Assembly: GCF_002933875.1 (NCBI RefSeq)
Contig: NZ_BFAV01000028.1
Span: 1-64,000 of the forward strand
DNA length: 64,000 nucleotides
Direction: 5' to 3'
DNA from: Desulfocucumis palustris
Lineage (GTDB): Bacteria > Bacillota > Desulfotomaculia > Desulfotomaculales > Desulfocucumaceae
The notes beneath the pieces are model-generated. The model was not told the DNA's origin, ran no database searches, and saw nothing but the letters and a program-made list of their open reading frames with translations. A program made the position numbers and the translations under genes. This document shows positions 7,613-16,456 of the stretch, piece by piece; positions within the stretch are counted from its first letter, which is position 1, and each line of letters begins with the position of its first letter.

Positions 7613-8158
7613 ATGTCTTTAAAACATCTTATCCTGGGGTGCCTCATGGACCGGCCGGCCTACGGGTACGAGATGCTGAAATCGCTGTACCGGGATTTCT
7701 TCGCGCTTTCACCGGAGGTGAACGACGGCCAATTATATACCGTACTGGCCAGGATGGAAAAAGACGGCCTTATAACAAAGGAGATTGTTTATCAGGACAA
7801 GGCCCCCAGCAAAAAGTTAATTCATATTACCCCCAAAGGGCGGGAGGAATTCAATGACTGGCTGCTGTCCGGCGACGGGGAAAATGAGCCGGTGCGGTTT
7901 GATTTCTTTAACAAATATGAGTTTCTAAATAAATGCAACTTTTTTAACCATGCTTCTCCCGAGACTGCCCGGGAGAAGCTGGAAAAGCAGATTGAGCACA
8001 TGGAAAACAAACTTTTAAGTTTACAAAGGGCACGGCTAAGCATGGTGCAGAAAAAGGTCCCGCCCTTCAGGATTAAAATACTGGACTACGGATTGGAAAT
8101 TCAAAGGGTAAAAATTCAATGGTTAAAAGATATGCTGGGAATGTTTGGAGGTCGTTGA
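7613..8158 (+). CDS. PadR-family transcriptional regulator
   Basis: A 181-residue regulator of PadR subfamily 1. The N-terminal winged helix (LILGCLMDRPAYGYEMLKSL, then NDGQLYTVLARMEKDGLITK and the wing IVYQDKAPSKKLIHIT) is followed by a Vir-like helical dimerisation domain with a coiled stretch (ETAREKLEKQIEHMENKLLS). ATG at 7613 with CGGAGG upstream. The MBL-fold gene begins two bases after its stop and uses a ribosome site inside this gene, so the two are translationally linked. Confidence 0.88.
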   Translation: MSLKHLILGCLMDRPAYGYEMLKSLYRDFFALSPEVNDGQLYTVLARMEKDGLITKEIVYQDKAPSKKLIHITPKGREEFNDWLLSGDGENEPVRFDFFNKYEFLNKCNFFNHASPETAREKLEKQIEHMENKLLSLQRARLSMVQKKVPPFRIKILDYGLEIQRVKIQWLKDMLGMFGGR

Positions 8159-8159
8159 T

Positions 8160-8966
8160 TTGAGTGTTTTAAAAACAGGTACTCATAATGGAGTAATTTA
8201 CGCCGGAACCACAGTGGAATTGTTCGGCTCCCGGCTGGACATTTTTGTTTATCTGCTGGAAGGGCTGGTGGTGGATACCGGTCCCAGCCGGTTCGCCGGA
8301 GAATATACGGGTTTTTTCCAGTCACAGCGTATAAGCCGGGCGGCGCTGACACATTTTCACGAGGATCATAGCGGCAACGCCCCCTGGCTGTGTAATCACG
8401 GGATTCCGGTGCATATAAATCCGTCCGCCCTGGGGATCTGCCGAAAAAAAGCCGGTCTTCCGCTATACAGGCATTTTTTCTGGGGAAAAAGAGAGCCTTT
8501 CTCACCCCGCCCCCTGGATTCAACAATAGAAACCGAAAGAAAAAGTTTGCAGGTGCTAAAAGTTCCCGGTCATTCCTTTGACCATGTGGCCCTGTATGAT
8601 CCTGAAGAAGGAGCGGTCTTTACCGGGGATCTGGTTGTTACCCCCAAAACCAGGATAATTATGAGGCCCGAAAATATTCATCAGATAATGGATTCCCTGC
8701 GGGTTTTGCTGCGGCATGATTTCCGCACGGTATATTGCGGGCACGCGGGAGTGCTTGAAAATGGCAGAAAAGTAGTGGAAATGAAGCTGGAGCATCTGGA
8801 GAATCTAACGGATGAAGTGCTGGAACTGCGCCGTAAAGGCTGGAGCATCAAGGCCATAAACAAAAAGATATTTCCCAAAAGGGCTCCCCTTACTTACATT
8901 TCCCTTAACGAATGGGCTTCAATACATATAATCAGATCTATTATAAAAGATACTTTACAGTTGTAA
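8160..8966 (+). CDS. MBL-fold metallo-hydrolase
   Basis: A 268-residue metallo-beta-lactamase-fold enzyme. The metal motif THFHEDHSG, a later His in VPGHSFDHV, Asp in FTGDLVV and His in VYCGHAGV complete a dinuclear site. The C-terminal helical part (ELRRKGWSIKAINKKIFPKR) resembles the winged-helix tail of LACTB2/glyoxalase-like hydrolases. TTG at 8160 lies seven bases after GGAGGT; an in-frame TTG at 8145 overlaps the PadR end and has no site. Co-transcribed with padR. Substrate unknown; a thioester or detoxification role is possible. Confidence 0.8.
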   Translation: MSVLKTGTHNGVIYAGTTVELFGSRLDIFVYLLEGLVVDTGPSRFAGEYTGFFQSQRISRAALTHFHEDHSGNAPWLCNHGIPVHINPSALGICRKKAGLPLYRHFFWGKREPFSPRPLDSTIETERKSLQVLKVPGHSFDHVALYDPEEGAVFTGDLVVTPKTRIIMRPENIHQIMDSLRVLLRHDFRTVYCGHAGVLENGRKVVEMKLEHLENLTDEVLELRRKGWSIKAINKKIFPKRAPLTYISLNEWASIHIIRSIIKDTLQL

Positions 8967-9313
8967 CATCTTCTATAAAAAGATTCATTTGCATCAGCAA
9001 GGGTAACAAATTAACCGGAAACCATGGTCATAAAAGCTGTTCCTCCGACACTCCCAGTCCTTGATATGGCACATAGGGACGGCCGGCGCTTCAAGGCTGA
9101 AGCCTTCCAATAATGCCTGGGTGCGGTGCAAAAAATCGGGTTGATTCAGTTATCTATCTCTTTTCCTTATATAATTTCCCCAAAAATATTTCATAACGCA
9201 GGCAGAAATTGCGAAACAAATAATGCGTTCAAACGTCAAATCAATAGAAAAATATTAGCCTTTCACCTCATGATGTATAGGATATATACATAAGCACAAA
9301 AGGGGCTGTGCGA
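8967..9313. other. Intergenic region, no gene seen
   Basis: No supported coding frame in about 350 bases. A small stem GCTTCA/TGAAGC lies near 9088-9103. The last 100 bases are AT-rich and probably hold the promoter of the next gene, but no clear -35/-10 pair was identified. Confidence 0.4.
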
Positions 9314-10564
9314 ATGACACGAATTAAAAATACATTGATGATCCTGCTCATAATTACCGCCATGCTTTCTATGTATGGTACTCCGGTGCTTGCTGCGGAT
9401 AAGCCGCAAGGCAAAACCGGCATACCGATAAAGACCTTGGTATCGGTTGATGGCAACCAAATGACCCTGCAAGCGTATACCATTGGCGGCAGCAAATATT
9501 TTAAGCTGCGCGACATAGCAATGGCACTCAGCAAAACAAGAAAGCATTTTGATGTTTCCTTTAACGAGACGAGTAATGAAATAAACATCCTTGCAAACTC
9601 TACCTATTCGGAAATGGGCTGTGAGCCGGTTCCGTCGGAAGATATGGAAAGCCGGACGGCGTCTCTTTCTACATCAAAGATCTATTTAAATAGCCGCCCC
9701 TATGAATCGGGATGTACAACGTACAACATTGATGACAACAACTGCTTTAGGCTGCCCGACCTCGCTGAAGCCCTGGACTTCTATATTGCTCCCGGTACCG
9801 CAAATACTATTGAAATCGACACCTCAGCCGGATATTCGGTTACAGGAAATAAAATCTATTATTCGGATGATACACCGCTGGCGGTCAACCCTAAAGCCGG
9901 CGTGAAGTCCTCCCTCACCGCAGATCTGGATGGGGACGGCAAAAACGAAACTATCGAGTTAGTCGCATCGGAGTATGCAACAAGAAAGTGGACGCTTGTC
10001 TACAAAGATGGCAATTCGGAAGCCTCCGTTTCAGTTTTCAAAGGAAACGAATACGGATTTGGAACCTCCATTACGGCAGGGCATATCATCAGTGAGGATT
10101 CGGTCGACTTCCTGATCACGTCCTATCTGATGAGCATGCCGTTTGGAGGCAACGCCTATGAGCTTTACAGCTTTCAGAATGAAGCCTTTACAAGAATTGA
10201 TGTCACGGGGATCACGGACGGGACTGAATTCGATGTTAGCGTGGACGAAAGCAATAAAACCGCGAAGCTCATGGCAAACGGCTCCGAAAAGACGGTCAGG
10301 TTATGCGATATGGCGTTATCCGATTATAAACTGTACGAAAAGGAATTCTGCCAGGACTTCTTTATCGAAATGAAGCTTCAAAGCGTCCTTGGCTGCGCTT
10401 TGCCCGAGCTTGCCACAACGGAAGTGATCGCCGCCGTGCTGCCGAACGATTTGACTTATCTGCACACCACATACCGCTATGTTGACGGTGTCTGGAAAGT
10501 TCAAAGCGTGGAATTCTACGATTTTGGCGAGGCTACAACCCCATATCAGTTGTCAAAGAACTAA
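9314..10564 (+). CDS. Exported stalk-domain protein with integrin-like repeat
   Basis: A 416-residue protein with a signal peptide (MTRIKNTLMILLIITAMLSM, cleavage near VLAAD). Two copper-amine-oxidase-N-like stalk domains follow: TLQAYTIGGSKYFKLRDIAM with DVSFNETSNEINI, and SKIYLNSRPYESG with CFRLPDLAEALDF. Then a Ca-binding-like DLDGDGKNETIEL (FG-GAP/VCBS type) begins a C-terminal beta domain. Stalk domains are common in cell-surface proteins of Clostridia and Paenibacillaceae. ATG 9314 follows AGGGG by eight bases. Codon use looks more AT-ending and less Gly/Pro-rich than neighbours, which could mean transfer. Function unknown. Confidence 0.7.
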   Translation: MTRIKNTLMILLIITAMLSMYGTPVLAADKPQGKTGIPIKTLVSVDGNQMTLQAYTIGGSKYFKLRDIAMALSKTRKHFDVSFNETSNEINILANSTYSEMGCEPVPSEDMESRTASLSTSKIYLNSRPYESGCTTYNIDDNNCFRLPDLAEALDFYIAPGTANTIEIDTSAGYSVTGNKIYYSDDTPLAVNPKAGVKSSLTADLDGDGKNETIELVASEYATRKWTLVYKDGNSEASVSVFKGNEYGFGTSITAGHIISEDSVDFLITSYLMSMPFGGNAYELYSFQNEAFTRIDVTGITDGTEFDVSVDESNKTAKLMANGSEKTVRLCDMALSDYKLYEKEFCQDFFIEMKLQSVLGCALPELATTEVIAAVLPNDLTYLHTTYRYVDGVWKVQSVEFYDFGEATTPYQLSKN

Positions 10565-10817
10565 CCATATTATACCGGGAAAGCCAAATAAGGAACAAAT
10601 GTTTCCTGGAAAAGTATGCCCGCCTTTCATCCCCACCCTTCACTCTCGCTTCGCGAGTAAGGAAGGCTCAGAATGGGGACTTCCCGGCGGGAAAGTTAAA
10701 TGATTGATATGGTATTGACAGGCCTCCCATACCCCCCATCAATCCGGTTACGTCCCGTTGCCGATACTGCTTAAAGAATGCTATAATTTCTACCGAATTA
10801 AATATCAACAGGTATAT

Positions 10818-10855
10818 AAGCCGCAAATAAAAACACTTCCCGGCGGCTTTTTTAT
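10818..10855 (+). terminator. Likely rho-independent terminator
   Basis: AAGCCGC (10818-10824) and GCGGCTT (10843-10849) pair around an 18-base loop and are followed by a T-rich run. The 10565-10911 interval otherwise shows only a small CTCGC/GCGAG hairpin near 10646-10658 and no supported gene. Confidence 0.5.
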
Positions 10856-10911
10856 TTTATCAAAGGCGCAGGTCAATAAATTGATATAATATGTATGGCA
10901 GGTGGGATAGC

Positions 10912-13341
10912 ATGAATATTAACTGGACGGGCATTAACATAAAAACTGACGGCGGGATCAACACATATGCCGGATTAAAGACTTCGGGAGCGGATTTAAA
11001 TTTGCAGCCGGGCCAGGTCTGCCAGGGAAAGGTTTTGGGCCAGGCGGGGGAAGACCTTTACATGGTGCGGGTGGACGGCAAGAACACCCTTATCCAGTCG
11101 CCTTACCGGATGGAAACCAATTCCACCATCACTTTCCAGGTGGAGGGACAAAGGGACGGCCAATACATGGTGAGGCTGTATCACGGGCAGGAAGGCCAGG
11201 ACGTTCTTATACAAAGCATATTGAAGCAAATGGATTTAAAAGACAGCCCCCTGTTGAGGGAGCTGATAAAGGGATTCGTGACCCAGGAGCTGCCGTTGAA
11301 GCCCGAATTGCTGAAGCAGGCGGAGCGCCTGGCGCAAAAGCTGGGGGGAAACACCCCGGAAAATATACATATTGCCATCATGTCCCTGAAAGCGGGGATA
11401 ACGGAACAGCCCGGGGTTATGGACGCGTTAAGACTGTATCTGTCCAGCCTGGGGAAAATGGCCCGGGGCAGTGAATACCAGTTGTCCGTATTGCTGGAGA
11501 AACTGGGAGACGTGCCGGCGATTAATGGGGAATCAGCCCGGAACGGCACGGGAAGCGACGTGACAACGGCCGCGCGGAACTCTTCAAAGCCCGTATCCCT
11601 GACACCGGAAGGAACAAATATATTCAACCAGCTGCGGGATATGCTGCGGGCTGTGGTACTTAAACCAGGTGAGGGACCGGAAACAGTTGCCGCACAGCTT
11701 AAAAATCTTATATCCGCGCAGTTACCCCGGATTTCTCCGGAGGAGGCCGGGCCCCCCGGAGAAACAAATATATTAAATCAATTGCGGGACATATTGCAGT
11801 CCGTAGCCCGGAAACCGGGCGGGGAACCGGAAACGGCCGCCGTTCAGCTTAATAATCCCACCTCCGGGCGACTTGCCGGGATTTCCCCGGAGGAAACCGG
11901 GACACCTGAAGGAACAAAAATATTCAATCAGTTGCGGGACATATTGCAGTCTTTAGCCCTGAAGCCCGGTAAGGAACCGGCAACGGCGGAGGAACCGGGC
12001 AATAACACCACTCCCCAGCGGCTTGCCGGAATTTCCCCGGGAGAAAGCCGGGCCGTATTCTCCGGGATTGAAGAAATAATACGGCAAACAGGCATTGCGG
12101 ATACTCCACTGAACCGGGCCATTGTCCGGGGGTTAATATCCCGGGAAATACCGGTTAAAACAGAACTGCCGCAGCAGGCTGAGAATATGGTCCCGGTACA
12201 GGGTCAGAACAAAACCGAAAATACGGACACTGGGCAGGCAATGCTTCAAAAATTACCGGCACAGGAATCCGGCGGCAACACCCGGGCATTCAATTCTCTT
12301 GCACCGGGAAGCGGCCCGGCAGCCGGGGAGCTTGCCCTTAAGCTTTCGGCATTCCTGCAAAATCTTTCCGGGTTATTGGATTCACCGGAGGAAGCGGTTC
12401 CCCGGCCTGATTCCGGCAATCTTCCGGAAATCAAGCTTTCCCCGGAAGGAGAAGAGCTTTTCCGCCGGCTGTTTGATTTTCTTCAGACAGCCACACGCCC
12501 CGGGAATATCATACCTGGAAAGCCAGGTGAAAATGCGGATATACCGGCGGCAGTAAAGCTGCTTACAAATGCCCTGGCAAATGGCATCCCGGCCTTGGAG
12601 GGAGAAAAAGGCCTGCTTTCAAACGCGCCGGCACAGAATCAGGCGTCCGGCACCGTTAACCGCCCCGGCCCGTCCGCCGGCGACGGGGATATTAATCCGT
12701 CCGCGCAGCCATTACCGGGCAAAGAACATATACCGGACACGGCTTCAATAAAAAGCCGGGGCTTCAGCGAACTCCTGGAAGGATTCAGCCAACTGCTTCA
12801 AGAGGTACGCAAAGCCGCCCGGGAAGCCGGAAACCCTCCCCAACTCCAGAGCCTTTTACAGGAAGGCGCCATGATAGAGCGGCAGATGGCCGGCCACCAG
12901 ATTTACCAGAGCTTTGTCCGTGAATACAACCAGCAGAATTACCTTTATTTCAACATACCCTTCGTTCAGAACGGTGACTCGGAAAACTGGGGACAACTGA
13001 GAATTATCAGGGAAGGTGGCGGAGGCAAGGCCATCGACCCCGAAAATTTCGGGGTGGCGCTGTTTTTAAACACCGACAACCTGGGTACTTTGCTGGTGGA
13101 ATTGAAGGTGCGGGAAAAGGATGTAACGGCCAGCGGCAGGGTTGCGGACGACTGGGTTGCCGGGCTTCTAACCGGGGCCTGGCCCCGGCTGCAGGAGGCG
13201 CTGGCGGGCGCCGGCTACCGGCTGCACCCGTGCCGCTGGAGAGTGGGTCCGGTCAAGGAGGATTTACGCCCTGTCTTCACCGGACAGCCGGAAACAGCCT
13301 ATCCGCCCCTTAGACTCCAATCGCTGGATGTAACAATATAG
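10912..13341 (+). CDS. FliK-like flagellar hook-length-control homologue
   Basis: An 809-residue protein. The N-terminal 100 residues are a beta-rich domain (LQPGQVCQGKVLG, MVRVDGKN, FQVEGQRDGQYMVRLY). A long Pro/Gln/Glu-rich middle contains three 50-residue repeats (about 234-381). The C-terminal 150 residues match the FliK/Flg_hook domain: FNIPFVQNGDSENWGQLRII, then GVALFLNTDNLGTLLVELKV and a final GYRLHPCRWRVGPV. ATG 10912 follows AGGTGGG. The next gene encodes only the FlhB cytoplasmic tail. FliK and FlhB interact during the export switch, but no other flagellar gene is near, so this pair is of a widespread orphan type with unproven function. Confidence 0.75.
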   Translation: MNINWTGINIKTDGGINTYAGLKTSGADLNLQPGQVCQGKVLGQAGEDLYMVRVDGKNTLIQSPYRMETNSTITFQVEGQRDGQYMVRLYHGQEGQDVLIQSILKQMDLKDSPLLRELIKGFVTQELPLKPELLKQAERLAQKLGGNTPENIHIAIMSLKAGITEQPGVMDALRLYLSSLGKMARGSEYQLSVLLEKLGDVPAINGESARNGTGSDVTTAARNSSKPVSLTPEGTNIFNQLRDMLRAVVLKPGEGPETVAAQLKNLISAQLPRISPEEAGPPGETNILNQLRDILQSVARKPGGEPETAAVQLNNPTSGRLAGISPEETGTPEGTKIFNQLRDILQSLALKPGKEPATAEEPGNNTTPQRLAGISPGESRAVFSGIEEIIRQTGIADTPLNRAIVRGLISREIPVKTELPQQAENMVPVQGQNKTENTDTGQAMLQKLPAQESGGNTRAFNSLAPGSGPAAGELALKLSAFLQNLSGLLDSPEEAVPRPDSGNLPEIKLSPEGEELFRRLFDFLQTATRPGNIIPGKPGENADIPAAVKLLTNALANGIPALEGEKGLLSNAPAQNQASGTVNRPGPSAGDGDINPSAQPLPGKEHIPDTASIKSRGFSELLEGFSQLLQEVRKAAREAGNPPQLQSLLQEGAMIERQMAGHQIYQSFVREYNQQNYLYFNIPFVQNGDSENWGQLRIIREGGGGKAIDPENFGVALFLNTDNLGTLLVELKVREKDVTASGRVADDWVAGLLTGAWPRLQEALAGAGYRLHPCRWRVGPVKEDLRPVFTGQPETAYPPLRLQSLDVTI
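11611..12054 (+). repeat. Three tandem 150-bp in-frame repeats
   Basis: Units begin at 11611, 11761 and 11911, exactly 150 bases (50 codons) apart. Each opens with a variant of GTNIFNQLRDML / ETNILNQLRDIL / GTKIFNQLRDIL and contains KPGxxPET and a SPEE/SPGE motif. Differences are scattered, so the duplication is not recent. Confidence 0.85.
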
Positions 13342-13350
13342 TTACATCCA
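13325..13350 (+). other. Perfect hairpin across the FliK-like stop codon
   Basis: TGGATGTAAC (13325-13334) and GTTACATCCA (13341-13350) pair perfectly around a six-base loop containing the TAG stop. No T-run follows, so it may modulate read-through to, or mRNA stability of, the downstream FlhB-like gene. Confidence 0.6.
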
Positions 13351-13455
13351 GACGGCGCCGGTGCAATAATGAAACAGAATGTTCCCCCACATACATGCGG
13401 GCTTTGGGAGCTTTAATTAATATAAGTGAGCCTTGGGTTCGGAAGGGGTAACCTT

Positions 13456-13737
13456 TTGAAGCAGGAAGAAAAGAATATCAAAAAGGCTGTGGCCCTGCAT
13501 TTCGATGAAAATGTGGACAATGCCCCCCGGGTGGTGGCCTCGGGCAAGGGGGACATGGCCGGGCGCATACTGGAACTGGCCAGGGCAAACAACGTTCCCG
13601 TCCACAAGGACCCGACCCTGGTGAACATGCTTTCATATGTGGACGTGGGCTCGGAAATTCCTCCGGAACTGTACGGCATCGTGGCGGAAGTTCTGGTTTT
13701 TGTATACAGCCTGGATAAAAACGCAAAAAAGGCCTAA
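13456..13737 (+). CDS. FlhB C-terminal-domain homologue (export-switch-like)
   Basis: A 93-residue protein equivalent to only the cytoplasmic tail of FlhB/YscU: KKAVALHFDENVDNAPRVVA, SGKGDMAGRILELARANNVP, VHKDPTLVNML and a final IPPELYGIVAEVLVFVY. In true FlhB an NPTH motif self-cleaves; here the matching stretch ends in KGD, so the Asn-Pro scissile pair is absent and cleavage is not expected. No membrane segments. TTG 13456 follows GGAAGGGG by seven bases. It is paired with the FliK-like gene upstream, an association known in many Firmicutes outside flagellar operons. Confidence 0.82.
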   Translation: MKQEEKNIKKAVALHFDENVDNAPRVVASGKGDMAGRILELARANNVPVHKDPTLVNMLSYVDVGSEIPPELYGIVAEVLVFVYSLDKNAKKA

Positions 13738-13795
13738 TAAGTCTTATCATCCTTTCTAAAAGTCAGTCTAATGCCACAAAGGAGGATTACAGTAT

Positions 13796-15274
13796 TTGAA
13801 CATCCACGAATTACACAGACAATACCTTCAGCACCCGGAACATCCCGCACTAAAGTTCCACGACAAAACCATCACCTACGGCGAGCTGGAGCATAACGTT
13901 GAACAATTTGCCAGATATCTGAAACACCGGGGCCTCCGGGAGGGAGAAAGGGTTGCCCTGGCCATGCCCAACTGCCCGGAATTCATATACTCATATCTGG
14001 GTATAACCAGGGCGGGTGGCACCGTGGTGCCGCTCAACCTTCTCCAGGCGCCCCAGGAATTATTTTTTATCGTCAAGGATTCCGGAGCGCGATTTTTAAT
14101 CACCATACCTGCCATCGGGCAGCTGTTGAGTAAATTTCCGGCTCTGCCCCTGGAAGCGCTGGTTATTGACGAGAATTTACTTAAAGATGTATTTTCAGCG
14201 CCCCCGGCGGAGTTTCCCGCCAGGGACAGCGAATCCATCGCCACCTTTTTATATACCTCAGGCACCACCGGACATCCCAAGGCAGCCATGCTAAGCCACG
14301 CCAACCTGCTGGCGGACGCCAGGTACATGGACGACGCCTCGGACTTTGGCCGGGACGACAACTTCCTGGCGGTACTGCCCATGTTTCATAGCTTCGGCTG
14401 GACTGTCTGCGTTCTTTTTCCCCTGTACCTGGGCTGCACCATAACCATACTGGACAACTTCAAACCCAAGGAAATGGCGGAAATACTGGCTACCGGGGGT
14501 ATAACCGTGTTTTGCGGCGTACCCAGCATGTTCACGGTGCTGCTGAAGCTCCGCCAGAAAGTAACCTTCCCTACCCTTAAATATGCCATATCCGGCGGGG
14601 ACTCCATCCCCGGGGCGGTTATCCGGGCCGCCGAGGAAACCTGGAATTTCCCCATCGTGGAAGGCTACGGACTATCCGAAGCCTCTCCGGTGGTGTGCCT
14701 GAACCCGCTAAAAGGGGTCCGCAAGATTAAGTCCATCGGCATACCCCTACCGGGAGTGGAAGTAAAAATACTGGATGAAAACCACCGGGAACTGCCCCCG
14801 GGTGAAATTGGGGAACTGGTGGTCAGGGGCGGCAATGTGATGAAGGGATATTACAACCGCCCGGAGGAAACCGCCGAAGCCCTGCAGGGCGGCTGGCTGC
14901 ACACCGGAGACCTGGCCCACATGGATCAGGACGGCTATTTCTATATTGCCGGACGCAAGAAGGAGCTTATCATTACCGCGGGATTCAATGTATATCCCAG
15001 GGAGGTGGAGGAGGCGCTGGTCCTGCACCCCTCGGTGGCGGAGGCCGCCGTAATAGGAGTTTCCCACCCGGTTAAGGGAGAAGTGGTGAAAGCGTATATT
15101 GTTCCCGGGGAAGGATATACCCCCAACAAACAGGAGCTGTTCCAGTTTTTAAAGGAAAGGCTGGCAGGCTATAAAATACCGGAGGAATATGTTTTCACCC
15201 CGGACCTTCCCAGGGGAACCGGGGGCAAAATACTCAAGCGTCTGCTAAGCCAGGGTTTGAATGATCAAGCATAG
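13796..15274 (+). CDS. Acyl-CoA synthetase / AMP-dependent ligase
   Basis: A 492-residue ANL enzyme of the medium/long-chain FadD type. Motifs: TFLYTSGTTGHPKAAMLSH (A3, about residues 144-162), VEGYGLSEASPV (A5), GWLHTGDLAHMDQDGYF (A7), GRKKELIITAGFNVYPREVE (A8 hinge) and the catalytic Lys in RGTGGKILKR near the C-terminus. TTG at 13796 with AAAGGAGG upstream. A fatty or aromatic acid is the likely substrate. It is a second ligase in the window and is not closely similar to the 4-kb one. It follows the FlhB-tail gene at 58 bases and may share its transcript. Confidence 0.9.
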   Translation: MNIHELHRQYLQHPEHPALKFHDKTITYGELEHNVEQFARYLKHRGLREGERVALAMPNCPEFIYSYLGITRAGGTVVPLNLLQAPQELFFIVKDSGARFLITIPAIGQLLSKFPALPLEALVIDENLLKDVFSAPPAEFPARDSESIATFLYTSGTTGHPKAAMLSHANLLADARYMDDASDFGRDDNFLAVLPMFHSFGWTVCVLFPLYLGCTITILDNFKPKEMAEILATGGITVFCGVPSMFTVLLKLRQKVTFPTLKYAISGGDSIPGAVIRAAEETWNFPIVEGYGLSEASPVVCLNPLKGVRKIKSIGIPLPGVEVKILDENHRELPPGEIGELVVRGGNVMKGYYNRPEETAEALQGGWLHTGDLAHMDQDGYFYIAGRKKELIITAGFNVYPREVEEALVLHPSVAEAAVIGVSHPVKGEVVKAYIVPGEGYTPNKQELFQFLKERLAGYKIPEEYVFTPDLPRGTGGKILKRLLSQGLNDQA

Positions 15275-15355
15275 CGTTAATAATAAATTATAGGGAAACA
15301 ACTTATTACAATGATTCATACAATGTTACGAGAGAACAACATAAGGAAGTTTTCG

Positions 15356-15616
15356 ATGAGTAATATTGTCAAAGAACTGGAACTTTTGTTTGCCTCGGAT
15401 GTATTCCAGTCGTTGATTAGTTCGGACGTAATCAAACTGAATCAGTTGAATGCCGCCATTGCCGTATTGATAAAGCTGGGCATCCCCTTTGATCTGGCCT
15501 TCTCCCCGGGCACCAGGAGGCTTGCCGCGGCCCTTGAATTAGATATTTTCATCAACCCCACAACCACCGTGAATTTTGTTATCAACCTGGAAGCCGGCCC
15601 GAGTATATTCGGATAA
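15356..15616 (+). CDS. Hypothetical 86-residue protein
   Basis: Starts at ATG 15356 after AAGGAAG; earlier in-frame starts lack a ribosome site. The sequence (MSNIVKELELLFASDVFQSL...) is mostly alpha-helical and moderately hydrophobic with a Pro-containing SPGTRRLAAALE segment; no membrane helix, metal site or family was recognised. It sits between the acyl-CoA ligase and a CPBP protease gene, co-oriented with both. Function unknown. Confidence 0.5.
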   Translation: MSNIVKELELLFASDVFQSLISSDVIKLNQLNAAIAVLIKLGIPFDLAFSPGTRRLAAALELDIFINPTTTVNFVINLEAGPSIFG

Positions 15617-15730
15617 GGCATAATTACCCGGGAAAATAGTCCACTGTTCTTCGGCAGCACACCGGCCCGGGGATAAAAACCCCTTATGATGCCAATGGAA
15701 AGTATTTCGGTTTAAAATACATTAAATGGC

Positions 15731-15761
15731 TGACAGCCCGGCCGGAGCGGCCGGGCTGTCA
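15731..15761. other. Strong hairpin abutting the CPBP start codon
   Basis: TGACAGCCCGGCC (15731-15743) and GGCCGGGCTGTCA (15749-15761) are a perfect 13-bp stem with a five-base loop. The stem ends only six bases before GTG 15767. No T-tract follows on either strand, so it is more likely to affect translation than to terminate. Confidence 0.65.
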
Positions 15762-15766
15762 AACAG

Positions 15767-16456
15767 GTGAAAATGGAACAAAACCACGGCTATTTAAAAC
15801 ATTTAAAACTCTTTGGCGCATTTTACCTTGTTGTGCTGCTCTCTTACCTCACCCTTGGCAGGTTCACAGATAACCGGCATATCCTGGAACTGGTCACCGG
15901 CCAGATAGCCCTTATTGGAGTACTGCTGCTGTTATTTAAAGTAACCCCGGGGGGAGCGGCTGCTGCTCTTGCAAGGATGGGATTATATAAAACACTGTTA
16001 TTTATTGCCGGAGGATTTGTCCTTGGCGCTATTAACAGGTATTACCTGGAATACGCGGCAAAACAGGGGTTCGCCGTTCAGCCCGGGGACAACCAGTTAA
16101 AAATAAACAGCTTTGACGCCCGGGGCATTGATTTTGTCCTGCTGGTGGCTGTAATAACAGTTACCGCGCCGTTGCTGGAGGAGTTAATCTTCCGGTTTGC
16201 GGCGCTGGGCAGGGTTCACAGGCTGATAAACGCATCTAATTTAAGCATAGGCCGGAAAGGAGCGCTCTCGGCGGCCCTGGTTTTTGTTGTTTCAATCCTC
16301 TTCGCCCTGGCCCACGCCCCCTCCCCCGCCACCCTGGCGGTATATTTCTTTTCCAGCGTTATTTACAGCCTGTCCTATCTTAAATACGGACTTCCCGCCG
16401 CGGTGCTGCTGCATTCAGCCGGCAACGCGTTCTCCCTTCTAATAGCCTCATTATAA
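15767..16456 (+). CDS. CPBP-family intramembrane metalloprotease
   Basis: A 229-residue protein with about seven membrane segments. It carries the CPBP/CAAX (Abi) motifs: TAPLLEELIFRF (EExxxR), ILFALAHAPSPATL (FxxxH) and LLHSAGNAFSLL (HxxxN/B). Family members cleave membrane proteins or prenylated peptides, and some confer bacteriocin self-immunity. Start is GTG 15767 or ATG 15773; the only weak ribosome site is the CAGG between the hairpin and GTG. No bacteriocin gene is visible nearby. Confidence 0.8.
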   Translation: MKMEQNHGYLKHLKLFGAFYLVVLLSYLTLGRFTDNRHILELVTGQIALIGVLLLLFKVTPGGAAAALARMGLYKTLLFIAGGFVLGAINRYYLEYAAKQGFAVQPGDNQLKINSFDARGIDFVLLVAVITVTAPLLEELIFRFAALGRVHRLINASNLSIGRKGALSAALVFVVSILFALAHAPSPATLAVYFFSSVIYSLSYLKYGLPAAVLLHSAGNAFSLLIASL

